Of a stretch of 22,596 nucleotides of DNA, positions 1 through 6,295 are shown piece by piece. Within the stretch, counting starts at the first letter, position 1, and each line of letters opens with the position of its first letter. The stretch comes from Nitrosarchaeum sp. Lineage in GTDB: Archaea; Thermoproteota; Nitrososphaeria; Nitrososphaerales; Nitrosopumilaceae. The stretch covers positions 1 through 22,596 of the forward strand of contig JACRND010000165.1 in assembly GCA_016234975.1 (NCBI GenBank), in the 5' to 3' direction. The translations under genes were made by a program, and so were the position numbers. The notes under the pieces are model-generated. The model was given only the letters and a program-made list of their open reading frames with translations, made no database searches and was not told where the DNA came from.

Positions 1-38
1 GCAAGAACACTAATGATATTTCTAGTAAATATGCAACT

Positions 39-62
39 GTCTGAAGTGTAAATCAGACTTTT
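39..62 (+). terminator. Possible hairpin terminator of an upstream plus-strand gene
   Basis: A 6-bp stem (GTCTGA at 39-44 pairing with TCAGAC at 53-58) with an 8-base loop is followed by four T residues. Two plus-strand reading frames entering from the window edge stop close by, at 42-44 (TGA) and 49-51 (TAA), so it may be the end of a gene lying mostly outside the window. The stem is short and archaeal termination relies mainly on T-tracts, so the call is weak. Confidence 0.3.
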
Positions 63-93
63 AGAAAAATAAATGAGAAAATACCAGATTAAA

Positions 94-516
94 TTATTTT
101 ACCACTAAAACAGGAATTTTTGCTTTATGTATCACAAAATTTGAAGTACTTCCTAGAAATGCTTCTTTAGCGCCACCTATACCTCTTGCACCAATAACAA
201 TCATGTCATACTTTCCTTTCTGAGCAAATTTAACAATTTCAGAGCCAGTATGACCACCTCCAGTTTTATATTTGAATAATGCTCCTGCTTTTTGAGCTCG
301 TTTCATTGCTGGTCCAATTGCTTTGATAGCTTTTGTTTGTGCATCATCTTTCATTTTTTGTGTATATTTTATTCCTGCAGTTAGCGGCAAATGAAATACA
401 TAAAATCCAGTAATTTCAGCGCCACTGCCTTTTGCAATTTCAATTGCTCGATCTAATCCTCTAATGGAGTTATTAGATCCGTCTAGTGGAACAAGGATTT
501 TGTTGAATTTTGCCAT
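94..516 (-). CDS. Universal stress protein, UspA family
   Basis: A single-domain UspA protein of 140 residues, the usual size for one Usp domain. The N-terminus (FNKILVPLDGS) is the family's first beta strand and loop. The C-terminal part has the ATP-binding pattern G-x2-G-x9-G-S/T (GARGIGGAKEAFLGSTS), so it probably belongs to the nucleotide-binding branch. Such cytoplasmic proteins respond to starvation or redox stress; the target is unknown. A TTG three codons upstream (525) is possible, but the ATG at 516 lies about 27 bases after a TATA-like element on the same strand, which favours it as a leaderless start. It diverges from the four-CBS gene across an intergenic region rich in inverted repeats. 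T-rich sequence follows the stop codon. Confidence 0.93.
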   Translation of the reverse strand: MAKFNKILVPLDGSNNSIRGLDRAIEIAKGSGAEITGFYVFHLPLTAGIKYTQKMKDDAQTKAIKAIGPAMKRAQKAGALFKYKTGGGHTGSEIVKFAQKGKYDMIVIGARGIGGAKEAFLGSTSNFVIHKAKIPVLVVK

Positions 517-538
517 ACTTCTCAATTTAGTGCTTCAA

Positions 539-547
539 ATATAAAAA
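539..547 (-). promoter_or_regulatory. TATA-like element for the UspA gene
   Basis: The minus-strand sequence TTTTATATT is centred about 27 bases before the ATG at 516. This spacing fits a leaderless archaeal transcript starting at or next to the start codon. Confidence 0.5.
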
Positions 548-561
548 ATGGTATGATTTTC

Positions 562-632
562 ACAGATGATATTACTGCTAAAAATGATAAATTTATCATT
601 TTACATTCATTAATGAAAATTATATCATCTGT
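562..632. repeat. Nested inverted repeats in the usp/CBS divergent promoter region
   Basis: Three dyad symmetries occupy the space between two divergent genes. A perfect 22-bp palindrome spans 581-602 (each half is AAAATGATAAA or its complement). A perfect 12-bp palindrome, TTCATTAATGAA, is at 606-617. An 11-bp inverted repeat has arms at 562-572 (ACAGATGATAT) and 622-632 (ATATCATCTGT) that enclose both. AT-rich DNA makes short palindromes common, but 22 perfect base pairs plus an enclosing 11-bp pair with several G/C positions is unlikely by chance alone. Operator sites for a dimeric regulator are the simplest reading; the regulator is not known. Confidence 0.6.
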
Positions 633-640
633 TTTTATAG
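632..640 (+). promoter_or_regulatory. TATA-like element for the first four-CBS gene
   Basis: TTTTTATAG is centred about 26 bases before the ATG at 662, the expected distance for a leaderless transcript. It abuts the right arm (622-632) of the large inverted repeat, so a protein bound there could block TBP/TFB access. Confidence 0.5.
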
Positions 641-661
641 AAATCATTTTTGTGATATGTG

Positions 662-1489
662 ATGTCTGTTATTGATATTTGTAAAAAGCCAATTTCTATT
701 CTAAAGAATTCAACAATATCGGATGTAATTAAAAAATTATTGGAAAATAATCTCAGCAGATTAATTATTGTAGAAAATAGAAAACCCACAGGAATTATAA
801 CTGAAAAAGATGTAGGATTATTTCTTTTTTCTGAAACTAGTAAACAAGGATTAGATGATATAATGATCAGCAAAATAATGAAACCAATCATATTCATTGA
901 TGAAACTTTTACGCCTGAAAATTCAGCAAAAATGATGCTTGAAAAAGGAGTTAGTTCTTTAGTAATAGGTACAAAAGATAATCTTAAAGGAATTTTTACA
1001 AAGACGGATCTTGTAAAATATTATTTAAAAAATTATTCAGGAAATAAGAAAGTAGTTGACTTTATGACGTATGAATGTATTTTTACTCATACAGCAGCAC
1101 CATTATTCAAAGTTGTAAGAAAAATGTTAGAAAACAAGATATCAAGAATTATTGTAAAGGATCAAAATGAAAAACCAGTAGGCATAATTTCATTTAGAGA
1201 TTTATTTAGAATTTCTATTGAATTAGGTAGTGAAGAAGATGATTCTGGTTTTACCATTTCAGAACAAATAAGAAAAGGATTTCTTTCTGAGGATGGGTTT
1301 GGAGGTATTTCATTAGCACGAGATGTAATGAGTAAAGGAATTGTCTCAATAAAATTCAATGATGATTTGAAAAATGCCTGTAAACTAATCTTAGAAAATA
1401 ATATCAGTGGTTTGGCAGTACTTGATGGAAATAATTCTCTTGTAGGAATAATTAGCAAAACAGATATTATAAAAGCTATTACAGTTTAA
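662..1489 (+). CDS. Four-CBS-domain protein
   Basis: A 275-residue cytoplasmic protein made of four consecutive CBS motifs (two Bateman modules) with no enzyme or DNA-binding domain. Each repeat ends in the characteristic strand-helix signature: GIITEKDVG, GIFTKTDLV, GIISFRDLF and GIISKTDII. CBS pairs usually bind adenine nucleotides or S-adenosylmethionine and report energy state to a partner; neither ligand nor partner can be read here. Repeats 2 and 4 begin with M-x-K, repeat 3 with MTYE. A GTG one codon upstream (659) is an alternative start, but the ATG at 662 sits better behind the TATA-like element. A second four-CBS protein at 3061-3966 is a diverged paralogue. Confidence 0.9.
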   Translation: MSVIDICKKPISILKNSTISDVIKKLLENNLSRLIIVENRKPTGIITEKDVGLFLFSETSKQGLDDIMISKIMKPIIFIDETFTPENSAKMMLEKGVSSLVIGTKDNLKGIFTKTDLVKYYLKNYSGNKKVVDFMTYECIFTHTAAPLFKVVRKMLENKISRIIVKDQNEKPVGIISFRDLFRISIELGSEEDDSGFTISEQIRKGFLSEDGFGGISLARDVMSKGIVSIKFNDDLKNACKLILENNISGLAVLDGNNSLVGIISKTDIIKAITV

Positions 1490-1503
1490 GCAAATTTTGA
1501 GAA

Positions 1504-1512
1504 TATATTAAA
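1504..1512 (+). promoter_or_regulatory. TATA-like element before a small ORF
   Basis: TATATTAAA lies about 29 bases before the ATG at 1537. It is the main reason to take the 37-residue ORF seriously. Confidence 0.35.
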
Positions 1513-1536
1513 ACAAGGAAGTTCTAAATTGTAAAT

Positions 1537-1650
1537 ATGAAACTGCATTTTGGTGATTTATTTGTAATTCTATTTAGTGCAGTTACAACTTTTGCAATTA
1601 TCGGAGTTGTTAGTACTTCATTTAAAGTGATTTTATATAATCACGTATAG
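1537..1650 (+). CDS. Candidate 37-residue single-span membrane protein
   Basis: An ATG-initiated frame of 37 codons ends in TAG. The protein has a short N-terminus with two basic residues (MKLHFGD), a hydrophobic stretch of roughly 18-20 residues (LFVILFSAVTTFAIIGVVS) and a short basic tail, so it would span the membrane once. A TATA-like element is well placed upstream. Its last 29 bases overlap the 3' end of the convergent dehydrogenase gene. I do not recognise a family. AT-rich DNA readily yields short hydrophobic frames, so it may not be a real gene; conservation in related genomes would decide. Confidence 0.4.
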   Translation: MKLHFGDLFVILFSAVTTFAIIGVVSTSFKVILYNHV

Positions 1651-2524
1651 TTTGAGCTGATATTTTTAATAATTTACTCTCGGATTCGTTTAATTTTATT
1701 TCTATAATTTCTTTAACTCCGTCTTTGTTTATTTTTACAGGAATTCCCATTGAAATGTCTTTTTCATCATATTCGCCGTTTAATACAATTGATGCAGGGA
1801 TGACTAGTTCATCATTTTTGATGATAGACCTAATAACATCAAAAGTATTCTTAGCAATACCAAATTGTGATCTACTTTTGAAAATTCTTAGAAATTTCCA
1901 GTAATCCTGAATTTCTGTTGAAATTATTTTTTTTTCTGTCTCATTAATTATATCAAGTAGATTTTTTTCATTAATTTTTACTCTGGAAAATACTGGCACC
2001 ATAGAATCTCCATGTTCACCTATTACTAGTGCATTGATAATTTGAGATTGTTTAATTTTAAATTTTTCTGAAAGCAAATATCTAAATCTACTTGAATCCA
2101 AACTTGATGCAATTCCTATTACTTTATTTCTTGATAATTGAGTTTCTTTCTGAAAAACAAATGTAAGAACATCTAAAGGATTAGAAATTATTAACACGGT
2201 TGCAAAAGGACAGTATTTTTTTATTTGATTTGCAATTTCTTTAATCATCTTAACTTGAGCATCCATCATTTCAATTCTATTTTTTAGATAGATTCCTGTA
2301 CTAGCTGTAATTACAACAATATCGGAACCACTTATTTTAGAAAAATCATCAGTACCATGAATTGAAACATTTGAGTTTTCAGGTATGGCGTTGGATATAT
2401 CTAGAGCCTCACCAATTGCTTTACTCTTTGTACGATTTACTAATAGAACATCATCTAATGAATTAGATATGCAAAGAAAAGCAATTGCTGCACCAACTTT
2501 ACCACTACCTATTATAGAGATCAT
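1622..2524 (-). CDS. Malate/lactate dehydrogenase-like NAD(P)-dependent oxidoreductase
   Basis: A 300-residue member of the LDH/MDH family of 2-hydroxyacid dehydrogenases. Visible features are the Rossmann loop GSGKVG (6-11), ISNPLD (113-118), the catalytic Asp/Arg region SSLDSSRFR (140-148) and the catalytic His in GEHGDS (169-174). Two features are unusual. The residue after the second strand is Asn followed by Arg-Thr (NRT, 30-32) instead of the usual acidic residue, which hints at NADP(H) preference. The substrate loop GIYLKNRIEMMD (77-88) places Leu and Met where malate dehydrogenases have the two substrate-binding arginines. Family membership is secure; calling it malate dehydrogenase is not. 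It may serve central carbon metabolism or act on another 2-hydroxy acid. The start is the ATG at 2524. Confidence 0.85.
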   Translation of the reverse strand: MISIIGSGKVGAAIAFLCISNSLDDVLLVNRTKSKAIGEALDISNAIPENSNVSIHGTDDFSKISGSDIVVITASTGIYLKNRIEMMDAQVKMIKEIANQIKKYCPFATVLIISNPLDVLTFVFQKETQLSRNKVIGIASSLDSSRFRYLLSEKFKIKQSQIINALVIGEHGDSMVPVFSRVKINEKNLLDIINETEKKIISTEIQDYWKFLRIFKSRSQFGIAKNTFDVIRSIIKNDELVIPASIVLNGEYDEKDISMGIPVKINKDGVKEIIEIKLNESESKLLKISAQTIRDYIKSL

Positions 2525-2669
2525 TCTAATCTCATCTCTTCTATTTTGTAATCAAGATAAGACAAATTGTTTGAAATAATAAAATGTCTAATTTAAATCC
2601 CGTATGATATTTTTAGAGTTAAATTTGTACCTATAATGAGTGCAGTGCATTGCAATGTGGTCTTACTTG

Positions 2670-2675
2670 TTATAT
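2670..2675 (+). promoter_or_regulatory. TATA-like element for the winged-helix regulator gene
   Basis: TTATAT is centred about 26 bases before the ATG at 2698, supporting a leaderless start there instead of the upstream TTG at 2650. A 10-bp palindrome, CATTGCAATG (2648-2657), lies just upstream and could be an operator, possibly autoregulatory; that is inference. Confidence 0.45.
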
Positions 2676-2697
2676 CAAAAGTAGATGTACACGTTTT

Positions 2698-3030
2698 ATG
2701 CAAGCATTAATTTCAGGAAGAAAAATAGAGGATGATTCAAGAAAAGACGCCATTCTTGAAGTTATATCTGATAAATATTGTAGAGCTATTTTAGAAAACT
2801 CGATGGAAAAACCAAAATCTGCAATGGAGATAAGTGCTGAAACCAAAATTCCAATAAGCACGGTTTACAGAAGACTACAAACTTTACATGATAACAAACT
2901 ACTAGGAATTTCTGGTTCCATTAGTGATGATGGTAAGAAATATTTTCTATACAAGAGTAGAATTAAGGCCATAGCTACATCATTTAATGGAAGCAACATA
3001 GAAGTCGAAGTTGTTCCTAATACTTGCTAA
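2698..3030 (+). CDS. Small winged-helix (ArsR-like) transcriptional regulator
   Basis: A 110-residue protein with one winged helix-turn-helix domain. The segment SAMEISAETKIPISTVYRRL reads as helix-turn-recognition helix, followed by a helix (QTLHDNKLLG) and a wing (SISDDGKKYFLYK). The arrangement matches ArsR/TrmB-like archaeal regulators. No metal-binding cysteine cluster is obvious: one Cys lies in the DKYCRAIL helix and one is the C-terminal residue. The frame extends upstream to a TTG at 2650, but those extra 16 residues are Cys-rich and unlike the family, and the promoter spacing favours the ATG at 2698. The four-CBS gene follows after 30 bases in the same direction, so the two may be co-transcribed. 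Target genes are unknown. Confidence 0.82.
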   Translation: MQALISGRKIEDDSRKDAILEVISDKYCRAILENSMEKPKSAMEISAETKIPISTVYRRLQTLHDNKLLGISGSISDDGKKYFLYKSRIKAIATSFNGSNIEVEVVPNTC

Positions 3031-3037
3031 GTATTAG
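3017..3037 (+). repeat. Perfect 9-bp hairpin across a stop codon
   Basis: CTAATACTT (3017-3025), loop GCT, AAGTATTAG (3029-3037). The TAA stop of the regulator gene (3028-3030) lies across the loop and right arm. A pyrimidine-rich stretch (CTTCTTCTC) follows. It could be a processing or attenuation hairpin between the regulator and the CBS gene, or an operator dyad for the CBS gene at 3061. Confidence 0.5.
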
Positions 3038-3060
3038 CTTCTTCTCATTTTGTTGAAATC

Positions 3061-3966
3061 ATGTCTGATAATCAAAGTTCTGTTTTAAATCAAAAAATGA
3101 GAGAGATATGCAACATGGAAAAAAGATATTCATCTCCTGTTATTACCATTCAACCAGAATCATCAATTTTTGATGCGTTGTTACAAATGCAAACAAATTT
3201 TGTTAAACACATAGTGATTGCTGTTAAAAACATACCTGTTGGAATTGTTACTGAAAGAGATATCAATAGATTTCTTGGAGAAGATAAAACTGCACATGCA
3301 ATAGATGAGATTCCAATTAAACATGTAATGCAAAAAAATGTAATTACAATAACGAATAATACAGAAGATCATTTTGATCAATGTGCTGCAAGAATGGAAA
3401 CTTTCAAGATTGGTTCAGTAGTTCTTGTTAATGACAATGGAGAATTGATAGGCATTGTTTCAAGAACAGATCTAACAAAATCTTATGCTAGTGTATTTGG
3501 CGGAAAATACCTGGTGAAAAATTTTATGAATAAGAAAGTAGTTACTTGCAGAAGATCTGATTCTCTTAAATTTGCGTTAAGTTTGATGAATAAAAATCAA
3601 GTTTCAAGGTTAGTTGTAACTGATGAAAATGGTTATCCTGTTGGTGTTATTAGTACAAATACATTGTTAACACATAGTGATTATTTTACTAAAGGTAATA
3701 CACGATCTAGAGATTATTTACTTCCAATGGGTGGAGAAAAACTTACAGTGAATGATTTACTAACTGATGAATTTTTAACAATAAATGAAGAAGATGATCT
3801 TGCATTAGCAGCAAGCAAAATGATAAAAAATAAGGTTGGTGGGATTCCAGTAGTGGATTCAAATCACAATTTGATCGGAATTGTGAGTAAAACCGATGTT
3901 GTAAGGGCTTTTTCTATTGTAGGACCTCATGAAGAATTAAAATCAAAGTATAAAGAATTGTATTGA
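3061..3966 (+). CDS. Four-CBS-domain protein (second copy)
   Basis: A 301-residue protein with four CBS repeats and no other recognisable domain. Repeat ends are GIVTERDIN, GIVSRTDLT, GVISTNTLL and GIVSKTDVV. The third repeat lacks the usual acidic residue (NT in place of RD/TD), so its nucleotide pocket may be altered. Its four-repeat layout matches the protein at 662-1489, but it has a longer N-terminus (about 20 residues) and a charged tail ending KSKYKELY. It lies 30 bases downstream of the winged-helix regulator and 67 bases upstream of an amino-acid permease gene. CBS proteins often gate transporters, so a link to the permease is possible but only suggested by position. Confidence 0.88.
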   Translation: MSDNQSSVLNQKMREICNMEKRYSSPVITIQPESSIFDALLQMQTNFVKHIVIAVKNIPVGIVTERDINRFLGEDKTAHAIDEIPIKHVMQKNVITITNNTEDHFDQCAARMETFKIGSVVLVNDNGELIGIVSRTDLTKSYASVFGGKYLVKNFMNKKVVTCRRSDSLKFALSLMNKNQVSRLVVTDENGYPVGVISTNTLLTHSDYFTKGNTRSRDYLLPMGGEKLTVNDLLTDEFLTINEEDDLALAASKMIKNKVGGIPVVDSNHNLIGIVSKTDVVRAFSIVGPHEELKSKYKELY

Positions 3967-4023
3967 ATTAAAACTAATTTTATACTTGAAGATTGAATTG
4001 ATTAACTTGTTTTACAAATCATT

Positions 4024-4029
4024 GGAGTG
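4024..4029 (+). promoter_or_regulatory. Shine-Dalgarno sequence for the permease
   Basis: GGAGTG, part of GGAGTGAT, precedes the ATG at 4034 by four bases. It is a near-match to the anti-SD complement GGAGGTGAT. Most genes in this window lack such a site and appear leaderless, so this gene probably has a short 5' leader. TTTTATA at 3979-3985 is a possible TATA element. Confidence 0.55.
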
Positions 4030-4033
4030 ATAA

Positions 4034-5323
4034 ATGTTTGAACTAAAGCGTGAAATGGGACTTTTCCATCTAACTATGTATGGAGTAGGACTAATTCTTG
4101 GAGCCGGAATTTATGTACTAATAGGAGAAGCTACAGGTTTAGCTGGAGATTCTGTATGGATTGCATTTGTCTTAGGATCTGTTGTTGCATTGTTTGCTGG
4201 ACTTAGTTATGCAGAATTATCATCTATATTTCCTAAAGCTGCTGCAGAATATACATTCATAAAAAATGCATTCAAAAATAATTTTTTTGCTTTTATTATT
4301 GGATGGTTGACGGTAATTACATCTATGGTTATGGCAGCAACTGTAGCCTTGGGATTTGGGGGTTATTTTTCAGAATTTCTGAATATTTCAACAACAATAT
4401 CTGCAATTGTATTGATAGGAATTCTCTCAATAATAAATTTCATAGGTATTAGAGAATCATCTTGGACAAATACTATTTTTACAATAATTGAAGCATCTGG
4501 ATTAATTCTAGTTATTATAATTGGTTTTACAATTAGTGAACCAGAATCGGTCAATTATTTTGAAAGTCCAACTTGATTTACAGGAATTGTTATTGCATTT
4601 GTATTGATTTTTTTTGCATTTATTGGCTTTGAGGATATAGTGAATGTTGCAGAAGAAGTACGAAATCCCAAAAAGGTAATCCCAAGAGCAATAATTTTAT
4701 CAGTTATAATATCAGGAATAATTTATGTTCTAGTTTCTTTAGCGATTGTTAGAGTAATTAATTGGGAAGATCTCTCATTATCAGCTGCACCATTAGCAAA
4801 TGTGGTAAAAAGAGGATTTGGTACTCAAGGTTACATAATATTTTCCGGAATTGCACTTTTTGCTATAACAAATACAGTGCTGATCACACTTGTATCTGGT
4901 TCTAGAATGATTTATGGAATGGCAAGAGAAAAATCATTTCCAGATATTCTTGCAAAAGTTCATTCTAAAGCTAAAACACCATGGGTGGCAATTATTGTAA
5001 TCATGCTAATAGCTATTGGTTTTTCTTCTATTGGTAATATTATAATTGTAGCAAATATTACGGTTTTTGCAGTTGTAATAACTTTTGCAGCAGTAAATTT
5101 GACTGTGATTGTTCTTCGATATACAGAACCAAATATTGAACGAAAATTCAGAGTTCCTATCAATATTGGCAAGTTTCCAATTCTACCAATGTTTGGATTA
5201 GGAATTTCAGTTTATATGGTATTTCAGTTTCAAATTCATGTAATTCTTGTAGGTCTTGTGATAATAGGCAGTGGCGCAATTTTCTATTTATTGTATGAAA
5301 AACGTAAAATAAAATCAAATTAA
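4034..5323 (+). pseudogene. APC-family amino-acid permease interrupted by an in-frame TGA
   Basis: Two open stretches in one reading frame (4034-4576 and 4577-5323) together encode a 429-codon APC-superfamily transporter, the normal length with about 12 membrane spans. The first part has the family's first helix (GLILGAGIYVLIGEATG) and FPKAAAEYTF. After the TGA at 4574-4576 the frame continues at once with FTGIVIAFVLIFFAFIGFED, then NVAEEVRNPKKVIPRAI, a hallmark APC segment. Homology therefore runs through the stop without a gap. Without readthrough the product would be 180 residues and about five spans, unlikely to transport. A TTG at 4604 could restart translation but lies inside a helix, with no ribosome site seen. 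Substrate is not predictable; cationic or neutral amino acids are typical. Point mutation, sequence error or UGA readthrough all fit. Confidence 0.85.
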
Positions 5324-5347
5324 AATCGAATTTATTAGATATTGTTA

Positions 5348-5984
5348 CTATTTTCTTCTTGTTTTAGAAAAAGCAATGGATGCAATAATAATTCCTATAA
5401 TTCCTATACAAATTCCAATATAGCTAATATTCATTTGTTGATTTGATTGTTCTAGTTTAGCGACTGATTCTTTCAAGTCATTATTTCTCCAACAAGTGTA
5501 GTATGACCATCAATTAATTGATTTAATGTAATATCAGATGGTTCTGGAAATTCAATGTAAGATCGTTCATCAACTTTTGGTGGATGCATAGACAAACTCA
5601 CAGAAGTTTCTCTAATGTTTCCTAAAATATTTGCCTGATAAAATCTAGATACAGTAGGATTGACAAATGCATAATATTTTCCAGGGATGTTATGATCTGG
5701 GTATAAAGAAAGTGTTATTTTTTCTTCTTTGTATAACAATTGCATTTTTAATGATTTTTCAAGTCCGGATATGCCATCTTTGAATTTTTGCTCTTTTAAT
5801 TCTAAACCAGGTTCAAGGTGACTAATAAATAATTCAATTCCATTGTTTCCACCAGAAACAACAGGTTCATTCATCCAACCAATCTCTAATCGGTATTTAT
5901 CAACAGAATCAATTGTATGACCAAATGCAGTTCCAATTAATCCTGAATTATTAATGATAATATTGTTAAATTTTTAAAATTCAC
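5348..5984 (-). pseudogene. Frameshifted secreted protein with signal peptide and C-terminal membrane anchor
   Basis: Three minus-strand frames together give a plausible exported protein of about 210 residues. A GTG at 5984 starts a signal peptide (MNFKNLTILSLII) in one frame. The next frame (about 5949 to 5473) continues NSGLIGTAFGHTIDSVDKYR and an extracellular beta-rich domain with EIGWMNEPVVSGGNNGIE, ending prematurely at TGA 5473-5475. The third frame (5476 to 5348) adds a short coiled-coil-like stretch (LKESVAKLEQSNQQ), a membrane span (ISYIGICIGIIGIIIASIAF) and a basic tail ending RRK. Each junction fits loss of one base. A TATA-like TTTTTAAAA (about 6007-6015) lies some 27 bases before the GTG. 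Function is unknown; the layout resembles archaeal surface proteins with an outer domain held by one C-terminal anchor. Neither junction has a long homopolymer, which favours real decay over instrument error. Confidence 0.7.
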
Positions 5985-6295
5985 TAGGAAACAAATCGAT
6001 TGTTGTTTTAAAAAGGTTCTACTAATTATTATCATAGAAGTTATTATCTAGATTCTAATCATCGTCAATGAATTTAACGAATTAAAAAAAATCATCAAGT
6101 CAAAAACTGATAGTTTGTATGAGTTGATAAATTCTATAGTATCTTTGATCAATTAATACTTGAGTGAATGTATCAGAAGTAATTCTTTACTTATGATTGT
6201 GGTGATTGTTTTTATAAGAATAACAATGTAGAACATAAAAATTATGATCTATAATACCCTCAAAATTTAAGAACCCCCTCTTTGTCGTTGAACTA
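5985..6295. other. Intergenic stretch with no convincing gene
   Basis: About 310 AT-rich bases lie between the decayed surface protein and prs. A plus-strand frame (about 6049-6154, containing NEFNELKKIIKSKTDSLYE) looks protein-like but has no start codon and is preceded by a stop, so it could be a gene remnant. Two TATA-like elements for prs are visible: TTTTTATAAG at 6209-6218 and TCTATAATAC at 6248-6257. The first would leave a leader of about 55 bases, the second about 18. I see no tRNA, repeat array or clear structured RNA. Confidence 0.5.

Noticed and set aside
1..51. End of an upstream plus-strand gene
   Set aside because: Two frames end here, but fewer than 17 codons are visible and no family can be recognised, so no gene is called.
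2650..2697. Upstream TTG start adding 16 residues to the winged-helix regulator
   Set aside because: The extra residues are Cys-rich and unlike the family, and the TATA-like element at 2670-2675 lies inside them and points to ATG 2698.
4604..5323. Second half of the permease as an independent gene starting at TTG 4604
   Set aside because: The frame is open back to the TGA with matching family sequence, the TTG lies inside a membrane helix, and no SD or TATA element is placed for it.
6049..6154. Plus-strand frame containing NEFNELKKIIKSKTDSLYE as a small gene
   Set aside because: No start codon follows the preceding stop in frame; composition looks protein-like, so it was mentioned only as a possible remnant.
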